Below are positions 53,187-62,769 of a stretch of DNA of 64,000 bases, in pieces (the first letter of the stretch is position 1; each line of letters begins with the position of its first letter). Position numbers and translations under genes: made by a program. The DNA is from an uncultured Muribaculaceae bacterium (GTDB lineage Bacteria; Bacteroidota; Bacteroidia; Bacteroidales; Muribaculaceae). The DNA lies in NCBI GenBank assembly GCA_910588035.1, contig CAJUPY010000010.1, positions 1 to 64,000 on the forward strand, written 5' to 3'. The notes under the pieces are model-generated. The model was given only the letters and a program-made list of their open reading frames with translations, did no database searches and had not been told where the DNA came from.

Positions 53187-54815
53187 ATGGCTAATATACA
53201 GGACAAAATAGCACACCTTTTTCCCGAAGCTACTTTCGAGGAAGGCGAAATTTTGTTGATCAATATCCCGGCCGGAAAGCTCCATGAGCTCGCGCAGACT
53301 CTGCGTGATGACAATGAGCTCGCCTTTGACTTTCTGGTCACCATCGTTGGTATGGACTGGGGTGACAGACTTGGCTGCATCTACTATCTCACATCAACAA
53401 AAAACAATATCCATGTCTCGGTGAAAACTTCGGTGGAAGACCGCGACAAACCTGCAATTCCGTCGGTCGCCGATCTTTGGAAGATCGCAGGTATCTTCGA
53501 GCGCGAGGTCTATGATTTCTACGGTATCATCTTCCTCGGCAATCCCGACATGCGCCGACTGTTCCTCTCCATAGATTGGAAAGGCTATCCGTTGCGCAAG
53601 GATTACGACATGAGTTCTGACCAGAATCCGGTCTCAATTGAAAATGAACGCCAGAGTGACTTCACAACAGTCTATGAGCGTAACGATAAAGGTGAAATCG
53701 TCAGCCGTGAGGAGAGAGTCTTCCAGGAGGACGATTTTGTTGTGAATATCGGTCCGCAGCACCCCGCAACCCACGGTGTGCTCCGTTTCCGCACGGCTGT
53801 TGACGGTGAGACAATTCAGAAAATCGACGTATACTGCGGATATATCCACCGCGGTGTCGAGAAACTGTGCGAGAATCTGCAATATCCGCAGACCCTCCAT
53901 TTCATGGATCGTCTCGACTATTTCTCTGCCCACAACTATCACCATGGTCTCTGTCTCTGCATCGAGAAAGCTGCCGGAATAGAGATCTCACGCCGTGCCC
54001 AGGTCATCCGTGTCATGATGGACGAGCTTTCGCGCATCGCGTCACACTGTCTGTTCATCGGAACATTCTGCATGGACCTCGGTGCGACGACGATGTTGTT
54101 CTACACACTTCGTGTGCGCGAGCAGATTCTTGACATCATGGAGAAGACATGCGGTGCCCGAATGACATTCAACTATGATTGCATCGGTGGCGTGATGCAA
54201 GATCTTGACAAAGATTTCTGTAAAGACGTCAAAGAGCTGCTAGCCGTGCTTCCCAAGAATATTGCCGAATATAACAAACTCTTCACCGGCAATGTAATCA
54301 CGAAGAACCGCATGGAGGGAGTCGGAGTGCTGACCCGCGAAGATGCCATCTCATGGAGTGTGACCGGACCTTCAGGCCGTGCTTCAGGATGGTCGTGTGA
54401 CGTCCGTAAGACCGATCCCTACAGCATCTATTCAGAACTTGACTTCGACGAAGTCACCGCAACTGAAGGCGACTCGATGGCCCGCTTCAAATGCAGGGTC
54501 GAGGAGATGGTGCAGTCTGCCAGAATTCTTGAGCAGCTTGTCGACAACATTCCCGAAGGCGAATACTGTGTGAAGGTGCCAAAAATGCTGAAACTCCCTG
54601 TTGGACATTGGTTCCAGCTCGTCGAGGGCTGCCGCGGTGCATTCGGCATCTACATCGAGAGCGACGGCTCGGCGAAGCCCTATCGTCTGAAGATCGTTCC
54701 GCCTTGCTTGCCTCTGGCAGCAGTGGTCGACCATTTGACACGGGGTCAGAAAATCGCAGACCTGATCACTATCGGAGGTTCGCTCGACTACATCGTTCCC
54801 GACATTGACCGATAA
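53187..54815 (+). CDS. nuoCD: NADH-quinone oxidoreductase subunits C and D, fused
   Basis: 542 aa. The NuoC part (about 1-150: IFEREVYDFYGIIFLGNPDMRR) is joined to NuoD (about 175-542) with IGPQHPATHG, CGYIHRGVEKL and the Tyr-containing DYFSAHNYHHGL that help form the quinone site. The C/D fusion is usual in Bacteroidota. It is followed by nuoH with no nuoE, F or G between. Confidence 0.96.
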   Translation: MANIQDKIAHLFPEATFEEGEILLINIPAGKLHELAQTLRDDNELAFDFLVTIVGMDWGDRLGCIYYLTSTKNNIHVSVKTSVEDRDKPAIPSVADLWKIAGIFEREVYDFYGIIFLGNPDMRRLFLSIDWKGYPLRKDYDMSSDQNPVSIENERQSDFTTVYERNDKGEIVSREERVFQEDDFVVNIGPQHPATHGVLRFRTAVDGETIQKIDVYCGYIHRGVEKLCENLQYPQTLHFMDRLDYFSAHNYHHGLCLCIEKAAGIEISRRAQVIRVMMDELSRIASHCLFIGTFCMDLGATTMLFYTLRVREQILDIMEKTCGARMTFNYDCIGGVMQDLDKDFCKDVKELLAVLPKNIAEYNKLFTGNVITKNRMEGVGVLTREDAISWSVTGPSGRASGWSCDVRKTDPYSIYSELDFDEVTATEGDSMARFKCRVEEMVQSARILEQLVDNIPEGEYCVKVPKMLKLPVGHWFQLVEGCRGAFGIYIESDGSAKPYRLKIVPPCLPLAAVVDHLTRGQKIADLITIGGSLDYIVPDIDR

Positions 54816-54853
54816 GAAAATAACACATTAGTAATAAAAAAACAAAAAGCAAC

Positions 54854-55930
54854 ATGTTTGACTTTTCGCTGATAACAGAGTGGATCAATAATGCCCTCGG
54901 AACGGTTTTCCCCGGTTGGCTTGTCACTACAATCGAATGTCTCATGATCGGTGTCGGTCTGCTTCTGGTGTACGCACTGCTCGCACTCTTCTATATCTAT
55001 TACGAGCGCAAACTTTGTGCCGCATTTCAATGTCGTCTCGGTCCCGACCGAGTCGGCCCCTGGGGTCTTCTCCAGAGCTTTGCCGACATGTTCAAGATGC
55101 TTATCAAGGAGTTGATCACCCTTAACCACGTTGACAAGTTCCTGTTTGCACTTGCCCCCTATCTGGTCATCATAGCCTCGATGCTCGCTTTTGCCGTTCT
55201 GCCTTGGGGTAACGGTTTGCAGATCATCGATTTCAATATCGGCATCTTCTTCCTGATCGCCGTCTCTTCTATCGGTGTGCTCGGAATCCTTCTTGCCGGT
55301 TGGTCATCAAACAACAAATTCACCCTCATCGGTGCGTTGCGTTCAGGAGCGCAGATGGTCAGCTATGAACTGTCAATCGGCCTGTCTGTACTTACCATGG
55401 TGGTGTTTGCCGGCACAATGTCTGTCGGTGGCATCGTCGAGGCCCAGAGCAACCTGTGGTTCATTTTCTCGGGTCACATTCCGGCAATCATTGCATTCAT
55501 CATCTATCTGATTGCAGGTACCGCCGAGACAAACCGCGGACCGTTTGACCTCCCGGAGGCAGAAAGTGAGCTTACTGCCGGTTATCACACTGAGTATTCA
55601 GGCATCCACTTCGGTTTCTTTTACCTTGCCGAATATCTCAACCTCTTTATCGTCTCGGGTACGGCCGCTCTCCTCTTTTTCGGAGGCTGGATGCCGTTGC
55701 ATATCCCCGGTTGGGAAGCATTCAACCACATCATGGATTTCATTCCGGGAGTGTTCTGGTTTATCGGCAAGGCTATCTTGCTCTCGTTTATCATCATTTG
55801 GTTCAAATGGACATATCCCCGTCTCAGAATTGACCAGTTGCTTTCACTCGAGTGGAAATATCTTCTTCCGATCAATCTCGTGAACCTCGTGATCATGGTG
55901 CTGATTGTCGTTTACGGAATCCACCTTTAA
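54854..55930 (+). CDS. nuoH: NADH-quinone oxidoreductase subunit H
   Basis: 358 aa, eight or nine helices. The conserved quinone-channel segments AFQCRLGPDRVGPWG and DLPEAESELTAGYHTEYSG are present. Last nuo gene before the ATP synthase block; 44 bases separate it from atpD. Confidence 0.96.
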   Translation: MFDFSLITEWINNALGTVFPGWLVTTIECLMIGVGLLLVYALLALFYIYYERKLCAAFQCRLGPDRVGPWGLLQSFADMFKMLIKELITLNHVDKFLFALAPYLVIIASMLAFAVLPWGNGLQIIDFNIGIFFLIAVSSIGVLGILLAGWSSNNKFTLIGALRSGAQMVSYELSIGLSVLTMVVFAGTMSVGGIVEAQSNLWFIFSGHIPAIIAFIIYLIAGTAETNRGPFDLPEAESELTAGYHTEYSGIHFGFFYLAEYLNLFIVSGTAALLFFGGWMPLHIPGWEAFNHIMDFIPGVFWFIGKAILLSFIIIWFKWTYPRLRIDQLLSLEWKYLLPINLVNLVIMVLIVVYGIHL

Positions 55931-55974
55931 TCAAACCATTGAATAAAAAACAAATAGATACATTTCCTGACACT

Positions 55975-57477
55975 ATGAGTGAGATATTTGGAAAAATCGC
56001 CCAGGTTATCGGACCCGTCGTTGACGTCTCTTTTGAGGGTGAAGGCAATATATTGCCGCCTATATACACGGCGCTTAAGGTTGACCGTCCCGACGGCTCG
56101 ATGCTTATTCTTGAGGTTGAACAGCACATCGGTGAAGACACGGTTCGTTGTGTCGCGATGGAAAGTACCGACGGACTGCAGCGCGGAACGCGTGTCGACA
56201 GTCTTGAGCGTCCGATTTCTGTACCGACAGGTGAACAGGTCAAAGGACGTCTGCTCAATGTGGTCGGTGATGCGATTGACCACCTCCCCGAGCTCAACCG
56301 CGAGAAGTTGCGTGCGATCCACCAGCCTGCTCCCGAGTTTGACGATCTGACAATCAGCACCGAAATTCTTTACACCGGCATCAAGGTCATTGACCTTCTT
56401 GAGCCTTACAGCAAAGGAGGTAAAATCGGTCTTTTCGGTGGTGCGGGTGTCGGCAAAACCGTGCTTATCATGGAGCTCATAAACAACATCGCCAAAGGAC
56501 ACAACGGTTTCTCAGTTTTCACCGGTGTCGGTGAACGTACCCGCGAAGGTAACGACCTTCTGCGTGAAATGATAGAGAGTGGCGTTGTAAAATATGGCGA
56601 GAAGTTTGAGAAGGCCATGGAGAAGGGTGAATGGAATCTTGAGGATGTCGACATGGACGAAGTGTCGAAATCGCAGGCAACACTTGTCTTCGGCCAGATG
56701 AACGAACCCCCGGGTGCGCGTCTCCGTGTCGCACTGTCGGGCCTGACCGTGGCCGAACAGTTCCGCGATCAAGACGGTGGCGGTAAGGACATTCTGCTGT
56801 TCATCGACAACATTTTCCGCTTCACCCAGGCAGGCTCTGAGGTGTCGGCGCTTCTCGGCCGCATGCCGTCGGCTGTCGGTTATCAGCCTACTCTCGCTTC
56901 TGAAATGGGTATGTTGCAGGAACGTATCACTTCAACGAAAAATGGATCAATCACTTCTGTGCAGGCAATCTATGTGCCCGCCGACGACTTGACTGACCCG
57001 GCTCCTGCAACCACGTTCAGCTTCCTTGACGCAACCACGGTGTTAAGCCGAAAGATTGCCGAGCTTGGCATTTATCCGGCTGTTGATCCACTCGAGTCAA
57101 CATCGCGTATTCTTGATCCAAACATCATCGGAGAGGAACACTATCAGACCGCTCAGGCTGTCAAGCAGCTCCTTCAGAAATATAATGAGCTGCAAGATAT
57201 CATCGCCATTCTTGGTGTTGATGAACTTTCTGACGAAGATAAGCTTGTCGTTTCCCGTGCCCGTCGTGCCCAACGTTTCCTGTCTCAGCCGTTCCATGTC
57301 GCTGAGCAGTTTACAGGTCTGCCCGGAGTCATGGTTCCGTTGAGCGAGACCATCAGAGGGTTCAAGATGATTCTCAACGGTGAGATGGACGAGTATCCCG
57401 AGCAGGCGTTCCTCAACGTAGGTACGATTGACGAGGCGATAGCCAAGGGTAAAAAACTGCTTGCCGAAGTCAAGTGA
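55975..57477 (+). CDS. atpD: F1Fo ATP synthase subunit beta
   Basis: 500 aa catalytic subunit. The P-loop GGAGVGKTVLIM (about 154-165), GERTREGNDL (with the catalytic Glu), QAGSEVSALLGRMPSAVGYQ and the VDELSDEDK (DELSEED-type) motif are all intact. The ATG at 55975 (MSEIFGKIAQVIGP) is chosen; earlier in-frame sequence overlaps nuoH. First gene of the ATP synthase block, which sits inside the nuo cluster. Confidence 0.97.
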   Translation: MSEIFGKIAQVIGPVVDVSFEGEGNILPPIYTALKVDRPDGSMLILEVEQHIGEDTVRCVAMESTDGLQRGTRVDSLERPISVPTGEQVKGRLLNVVGDAIDHLPELNREKLRAIHQPAPEFDDLTISTEILYTGIKVIDLLEPYSKGGKIGLFGGAGVGKTVLIMELINNIAKGHNGFSVFTGVGERTREGNDLLREMIESGVVKYGEKFEKAMEKGEWNLEDVDMDEVSKSQATLVFGQMNEPPGARLRVALSGLTVAEQFRDQDGGGKDILLFIDNIFRFTQAGSEVSALLGRMPSAVGYQPTLASEMGMLQERITSTKNGSITSVQAIYVPADDLTDPAPATTFSFLDATTVLSRKIAELGIYPAVDPLESTSRILDPNIIGEEHYQTAQAVKQLLQKYNELQDIIAILGVDELSDEDKLVVSRARRAQRFLSQPFHVAEQFTGLPGVMVPLSETIRGFKMILNGEMDEYPEQAFLNVGTIDEAIAKGKKLLAEVK

Positions 57478-57513
57478 CAGACTCTCTAATAAATTAATGC
57501 ATTTAAAATAACT

Positions 57514-57747
57514 ATGATACTAAAAGTCATATCTTCTGAGGCAATCGTTTTCGAAGGTGAAGTGACATCGGTGATGTTGCCCGGAGAGAAGGGCGCATTC
57601 ACCGTGCTCAACAATCACGCTTCTCTGATTTCGACTCTTGTCGCCGGTAAAATTGTGTATACAGCAGGCGACAAGGAGTCTGAAATCATGATAGGAGGAG
57701 GCATTGTCGACGTAGATAACAACATAGTGTCAGTCTGCATATTTTAA
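57514..57747 (+). CDS. atpC: F1Fo ATP synthase subunit epsilon (short form)
   Basis: 77 aa, only the N-terminal beta-sandwich domain (FEGEVTSVMLPGEKGAFTVLNNHA). The C-terminal helical hairpin that inhibits ATP hydrolysis in other bacteria is absent, as in other Bacteroidota. It ends at the atpB start. Confidence 0.93.
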   Translation: MILKVISSEAIVFEGEVTSVMLPGEKGAFTVLNNHASLISTLVAGKIVYTAGDKESEIMIGGGIVDVDNNIVSVCIF

Positions 57748-58853
57748 TGATGATGAAAAAAGTTCTGACTATAGTTGTTCTGCTTGTGATCGCGGCATTG
57801 CTCGCGTTGGGTTTCAGTGAGGCCCAGGCGACCGACGGCGCGGCATCGGCCGAACACAAAATCGATCCGAAGGAGATAATCTTCGAGCATCTCGGTGATG
57901 CCTACGGGTGGGAGATACCGTTTTCTCATCATCATCGCATTCCTCTTCCCGTGATTGTTTTCGGTAGCGATGGCTTCCATTGCTTCTCTTCAGCACGTGT
58001 TGCCGGCGGAAGGCAGTGGGTCGACGGTTCGACAACCTTCACTATACCTACAGATGGTGACAACCATGGCCACGTAGTCGAATTGGTCGACGGAAAGGAA
58101 GTGAAGCCGTTCGACATCTCGATCACGAAAAATGTTCTGGCAGTCTGGATTACAGTCCTTATCGTGATCTGGCTTGCCTTTGCAATGGTCAGGTGGTATA
58201 AGAACAACGGTAATAAAGCCCCCCGCGGCGGATTGGGCGCATGTGAGATGCTCATAGGGTTCATTTATGACACTGTCATCAAGTCGACACTGAAGGATAA
58301 AACCAGACGGTTCGCTCCCTTTTTGCTTACGGTCTTTCTTTTCATCTTCGTGATGAACCTGTTAGGCCTGATTGTGATATTTCCAGGTGGCGCGAATCTG
58401 ACTGGCAACATTGCTGTCACTCTCGTCATGGCGGTGCTGACATTCCTGGTGACAAACTTGTTCGGAACGAAACATTATTGGAAAGAGATTTTCTGGCCAG
58501 ATGTTCCATTGTGGCTTAAATTTCCGCTCCCGATCATGCCCCTGATCGAGATTTTCGGAATGTTCACCAAACCGGCTGCCTTGACGGTGCGTCTGTTTGC
58601 AAACATGATGGGAGGCCACATGATTGTCATCGTGCTCACACTCTTGATTTTTATTTTCTCAGCCGTCGGCGGACTATTTGCCGGTGCCGGAACAGTTTTG
58701 ATCTCCATTCCTTTCTCAATATTCATGTTGCTCATCGACGTACTGGTAAGTTTCATCCAGGCTTACGTTTTCACGATGCTCTCGACAATTTTCATCTCGA
58801 TGGCACAGGAAGACGGACATGGACACGGGAAGGAAGAACACGTAACAGCATAA
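57747..58853 (+). CDS. atpB: F1Fo ATP synthase subunit a
   Basis: 368 aa. It has a signal-like N-terminal helix (KVLTIVVLLVIAALLALGFSEAQA) and a long extra-membrane region (about 30-120, rich in His), then the membrane domain with the essential Arg in PAALTVRLFANMMGGH. The N-terminal extension is usual in Bacteroidota and may be periplasmic. Start is one of three consecutive ATGs that overlap the atpC stop. atpI, usually between atpC and atpB, is absent. Confidence 0.94.
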   Translation: MMMKKVLTIVVLLVIAALLALGFSEAQATDGAASAEHKIDPKEIIFEHLGDAYGWEIPFSHHHRIPLPVIVFGSDGFHCFSSARVAGGRQWVDGSTTFTIPTDGDNHGHVVELVDGKEVKPFDISITKNVLAVWITVLIVIWLAFAMVRWYKNNGNKAPRGGLGACEMLIGFIYDTVIKSTLKDKTRRFAPFLLTVFLFIFVMNLLGLIVIFPGGANLTGNIAVTLVMAVLTFLVTNLFGTKHYWKEIFWPDVPLWLKFPLPIMPLIEIFGMFTKPAALTVRLFANMMGGHMIVIVLTLLIFIFSAVGGLFAGAGTVLISIPFSIFMLLIDVLVSFIQAYVFTMLSTIFISMAQEDGHGHGKEEHVTA

Positions 58854-58894
58854 AATAATCAACTAAATAACAAACTCTTTAAAACTCTATCATT

Positions 58895-59140
58895 ATGTTC
58901 TCAATGATTTTAGTAGCAGTAGAAGCTCTTCTCGGACTCGGTGCAAGCATTGGCGCTGCAATCGCAGCTATCGGTGCAGGTATCGGAATTGGTAAAATCG
59001 GATCTTCAGCAATGGAGGCAATAGCCCGTCAGCCTGAAGCTGCCGGTGATATCCGAAGCAATATGATCGTCATTGCCGCTCTCGTCGAGGGTGTGGCTCT
59101 GTTTGCGGTTATCGTCTGCGTGCTCGCACTGTTCGTATAA
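58895..59140 (+). CDS. atpE: F1Fo ATP synthase subunit c
   Basis: 81 aa, two helices forming the rotor ring. The essential Glu is in VIAALVEGVALFAV (about 65), followed by Gly-Val-Ala; no Gln/Ser/Thr Na+ ligands are seen, so it looks proton-type. The first helix is Gly/Ala-rich (IGAGIGIGKIG). Confidence 0.96.
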   Translation: MFSMILVAVEALLGLGASIGAAIAAIGAGIGIGKIGSSAMEAIARQPEAAGDIRSNMIVIAALVEGVALFAVIVCVLALFV

Positions 59141-59161
59141 TATTAACTCTGTAAACACTCT

Positions 59162-59659
59162 ATGGAACTTTTCACCCCGAGTTTCGGCTTGGTTTTCTGG
59201 ATGTTCGTGTCCTTTGCCGTGCTGTTTTTCATTTTATGGAAATTTGCATGGCCGGTGATACTGCACAGCGTCGATGATCGCGCCAACCTTATTGACAAGG
59301 GGGTGGAGTATGCTGAAAGCGCGCGCATGCAGTTGGAACAGGCACAGTCTACCGCCGATGGTATAATTGCTGAAGCGCGTCATAAGGAGGCTGAAATTCT
59401 TCGTGAGGCCGACTCTCTGAAGTCACAGATAGTCGAGAATGCCCGCAACGAAGCGAAAATCGAAGCCAAAAAAGAGCAAGATGCCGCAAAACTGTCTATT
59501 GATCAGGCACGCAAGGAAGCTGAAAAGAATCTTCGTGATGAAATCGGACAGCTCGCTATTGAAATTGCCACAAAAGTCGTTCGCAAGCGAATGGGCGATG
59601 ACAAAGCGCAGGCACATCTTGTCAACTCACTCCTTGACGAAATAGAGAACCAAAACTAA
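59162..59659 (+). CDS. atpF: F1Fo ATP synthase subunit b
   Basis: 165 aa. One N-terminal membrane helix (VFWMFVSFAVLFFILWKFAW, about 9-28), then a long charged coiled coil (AEILREADSLKSQIVENARN) that forms the peripheral stalk. Lies 21 bases after atpE. Confidence 0.95.
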   Translation: MELFTPSFGLVFWMFVSFAVLFFILWKFAWPVILHSVDDRANLIDKGVEYAESARMQLEQAQSTADGIIAEARHKEAEILREADSLKSQIVENARNEAKIEAKKEQDAAKLSIDQARKEAEKNLRDEIGQLAIEIATKVVRKRMGDDKAQAHLVNSLLDEIENQN

Positions 59660-59665
59660 AACGCG

Positions 59666-60211
59666 ATGAACGAAGGTCTTATTCCACGCCGATATGCAAA
59701 AGCCCTTTATAAAGTAGCCGTTGAACGTGGCTGTGACAAACGGTTATATGCCATGATGGCTACTTTGATCACCGGTTTTGCCCGGAACGACAAGCTCCAG
59801 CCGACAATTGCAAATCCGTTCGTTTCCGACACGGAGAAAGTCGGTTTGCTGTCGATTGCTGCCGGTGCGACCTCTGATGATGTCACTTTCTGCGACTTTT
59901 TGAAATTGCTCGTAGAAAACAGAAGAATCTCATTCATGCGTGAGATCGCTCTTGCATATCAGCATATCTACCGTAAGGCCAATTCAATTTATATTGTGAA
60001 CGTCACATCAGCGGCTCCTCTCGAGAAGACAGAGACCGATCGGTTGAATAAATTGATTCTCAAACATCTTCCCGAGGGCTCGTCGATTGAGCTTGCAACA
60101 GATACCGATCCGTCGCTGATCGGTGGATTTGTTGTCTCTATCGACAACGAGCGACTCGACGCGTCAATAAAAAATGAACTGAAACAATTGCGTTTGAAAC
60201 TTATTAGTTAA
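59666..60211 (+). CDS. atpH: F1Fo ATP synthase subunit delta
   Basis: 181 aa stator subunit. LIPRRYAKALYKVAVERG at the N-terminus and GGFVVSIDNERLDASIKNEL near the C-terminus fit the delta family (OSCP). Lies 6 bases after atpF and 7 before atpA. Confidence 0.94.
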   Translation: MNEGLIPRRYAKALYKVAVERGCDKRLYAMMATLITGFARNDKLQPTIANPFVSDTEKVGLLSIAAGATSDDVTFCDFLKLLVENRRISFMREIALAYQHIYRKANSIYIVNVTSAAPLEKTETDRLNKLILKHLPEGSSIELATDTDPSLIGGFVVSIDNERLDASIKNELKQLRLKLIS

Positions 60212-60218
60212 CTGAACA

Positions 60219-61790
60219 ATGATTAACCCCAGCGAGATATCTGAAGTATTAAAAACCCAACTCGAGAACGTCAATTCCAAGGTTTCATTTGAAGAAACCG
60301 GCACAGTTCTTGAGGTTGGTGACGGCGTTGCCCACGTTTATGGTCTCGATAATGTTTGTGCTAACGAACTTGTCGAATTCGAAAACGGTGTGAAGGGCGT
60401 TGCTCTTAACCTTGAAGAGAGCAATGTCGGCGTCATTCTTTTGAACAACGTGAACAAGGTTACCGAAAACATGACAGTGAGGCGCACCGGCAAAATTGCT
60501 TCAATTCCCGTTGGTGACGGCCTTTTCGGTCGTGTGATCAATGTACTTGGTGAACCGATCGATGGCAGAGGTCCCATTGAGGGCGACTTGATTGACCTGC
60601 CTCTTGAACGTAAGGCACCGGGTGTAATTTTCCGCCAGCCTGTTAAGCAGCCGCTTCAGACCGGCATCAAGGCCGTTGACTCTATGGTGCCGATCGGACG
60701 TGGTCAGCGTGAGCTGATCATCGGCGACCGACAGATAGGAAAGACTGCGATCGCCATTGATACGATCATAAACCAGCGTCGTAATTTTGAAGAAGGCAAA
60801 CCTGTCTATTGCATATATGTGGCAATAGGACAGAAAGCATCATCAGTAGCGGCTACTGTTGAGACACTGCGCAAGCATGGTGCTCTTGACTACACTGTCG
60901 TGGTTGCCGCAACAGCTGCCGACTCAGCTTCAATGCGCTACTATTCACCTTTTGCAGGTGTGGCGATCGGCGAGTTTATCCGCGACACCGGACGCGATGC
61001 CTTGATCGTTTATGATGACCTTTCAAAACAAGCGGTCGCCTATCGAGAGATTTCTCTGATTCTTAAGCGTCCGTCCGGACGTGAGGCTTATCCAGGCGAT
61101 ATCTTCTATCTTCATTCACGACTGCTTGAACGTGCGGCCAAAATCATTGACAACCAACACGTCGCTTCAATGATGAATGACCTTCCCGACGCTCTCAAAC
61201 CTATTGTGAAGGGTGGGGGATCTCTGACTGCACTCCCGATAATCGAAACCCAGGCAGGCGACGTCTCCGCATATATCCCGACCAACGTGATTTCTATCAC
61301 CGACGGTCAGATATATCTTGAGACAGCATTGTTCAACCGCGGTATACGTCCAGCTATCAACGTCGGTATCTCTGTTTCACGCGTCGGAGGAAATGCGCAG
61401 ATCAAATCGATGAAGAAAGTGGCTGGTACATTGAAAATTGACCAGGCTCAGTTCCGTGAGCTGGAGTCTTTCACCAAATTTGGCGGTGACATTGACCCCG
61501 TGACAGCACGCGTTATTGACCGCGGTCGTAAGAATGAACGCTTGCTGATCCAGCCTCAGTATCACCCTGTTGCGGTTGAAGATGAGGTCGCGGTGATTTT
61601 CTGCGGTGTCAATGGCCTTCTTGAGTCTGTGCCCCTCGATAAAGTCGCCGAGTTTGAGAAGTCATATCTCCAGCTGCTCCACGCAAAATATCAGTCAGCT
61701 CTCGACGAAATCGCAGCCGGCAAACTCACCGATGAAGTGACCGCCACATTAACCCAGGCTGCAAAAGAAGTCTCCGGACGTTTCAATTAA
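60219..61790 (+). CDS. atpA: F1Fo ATP synthase subunit alpha
   Basis: 523 aa non-catalytic nucleotide-binding subunit. The P-loop GDRQIGKTAIAID (about 169-181), PIGRGQRELI and the C-terminal helices are complete. Normal length. Confidence 0.97.
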   Translation: MINPSEISEVLKTQLENVNSKVSFEETGTVLEVGDGVAHVYGLDNVCANELVEFENGVKGVALNLEESNVGVILLNNVNKVTENMTVRRTGKIASIPVGDGLFGRVINVLGEPIDGRGPIEGDLIDLPLERKAPGVIFRQPVKQPLQTGIKAVDSMVPIGRGQRELIIGDRQIGKTAIAIDTIINQRRNFEEGKPVYCIYVAIGQKASSVAATVETLRKHGALDYTVVVAATAADSASMRYYSPFAGVAIGEFIRDTGRDALIVYDDLSKQAVAYREISLILKRPSGREAYPGDIFYLHSRLLERAAKIIDNQHVASMMNDLPDALKPIVKGGGSLTALPIIETQAGDVSAYIPTNVISITDGQIYLETALFNRGIRPAINVGISVSRVGGNAQIKSMKKVAGTLKIDQAQFRELESFTKFGGDIDPVTARVIDRGRKNERLLIQPQYHPVAVEDEVAVIFCGVNGLLESVPLDKVAEFEKSYLQLLHAKYQSALDEIAAGKLTDEVTATLTQAAKEVSGRFN

Positions 61791-61839
61791 TCAATGGTAA
61801 TCAGAACTGTAAAAGTTAATACAATATCGGCTCAAGGCA

Positions 61840-62724
61840 ATGGCAACCCTACGTGAACTAAAAGGACGAATCGGCTCGGTAGCCTCTTCTGAGAAAATTA
61901 CCGGTGCGATGAAGATGATCTCGTCTGCTAAAATGCATAAGGCTGAGCAGGCGCTGAAGAAACAGCTTCCATACCGTCAGCAGATCGAGACCATTATCGG
62001 AAACCTGCTGTCGGCCGATGCCGAGTTCTCGTCTCCGTTGCTTGAGTCACGTGAAGTCTCTAATGTCGGTATAATCGTATGGGGCTCTGACGACGGTCTG
62101 TGTGGTGCCTACAATGTAAATATCTTCAAATTGTTGCTCGGACGCATCTCGCACTATCGTCAGATATATGGCGATTCCGTGGTGGTCTCGGTCATTCCTG
62201 TCGGAGCCAAGATGCTGAAGGCATGCAAGAAGATTGAGTCAGACACAATCAAGACCATTGTGGTCGATGGCATAGATTCGAAGTCGACCGGCGATGATGT
62301 CAAAAAATTCCTGTCGGGCGTGCGTGACCGTTTCATCAACGGTGAAGTTGATGTGGTCGACATGCTTTATATGAATTTCAAAAGCATCAGCCGCCAGGTG
62401 CCTCGTTTTGAACAATTGCTGCCGATTGATCAGAAGCAATTCGATGACATGCAGACTCCGGCTCAGAGTGCCCGTCCTTATTTATTCGAACCTGATGTGA
62501 CAACAATTTTCCGTGAGATCATGCCTCTGTATCTTCTGTCTGTAATGCAGGAGATCTTCACTGAGAACCGGGCCGCCGAGCAGGCTGCACGCGTGATGGC
62601 AATGCAGAGTGCCAATGATAACGCCAAGAAATTGCTTGATCAGCTTCAGCTTGAATATAACAAACTTCGTCAGCAAAGCATCACGACAGAGCTGCTCGAC
62701 ATTTTGGGCGGACAAGTCAAGTAA
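61840..62724 (+). CDS. atpG: F1Fo ATP synthase subunit gamma
   Basis: 294 aa central stalk. N-terminal LRELKGRIGSVASSEKITGAMK and C-terminal LEYNKLRQQSITTELLDI form the rotor coiled coil; LCGAYNVNIF lies in between. Last atp gene; nuoI follows after 45 bases with no visible terminator or promoter. Confidence 0.96.
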   Translation: MATLRELKGRIGSVASSEKITGAMKMISSAKMHKAEQALKKQLPYRQQIETIIGNLLSADAEFSSPLLESREVSNVGIIVWGSDDGLCGAYNVNIFKLLLGRISHYRQIYGDSVVVSVIPVGAKMLKACKKIESDTIKTIVVDGIDSKSTGDDVKKFLSGVRDRFINGEVDVVDMLYMNFKSISRQVPRFEQLLPIDQKQFDDMQTPAQSARPYLFEPDVTTIFREIMPLYLLSVMQEIFTENRAAEQAARVMAMQSANDNAKKLLDQLQLEYNKLRQQSITTELLDILGGQVK

Positions 62725-62769
62725 ATATATTGATAATAAATTAACCACAGAATCATATTCATTTCTCTT

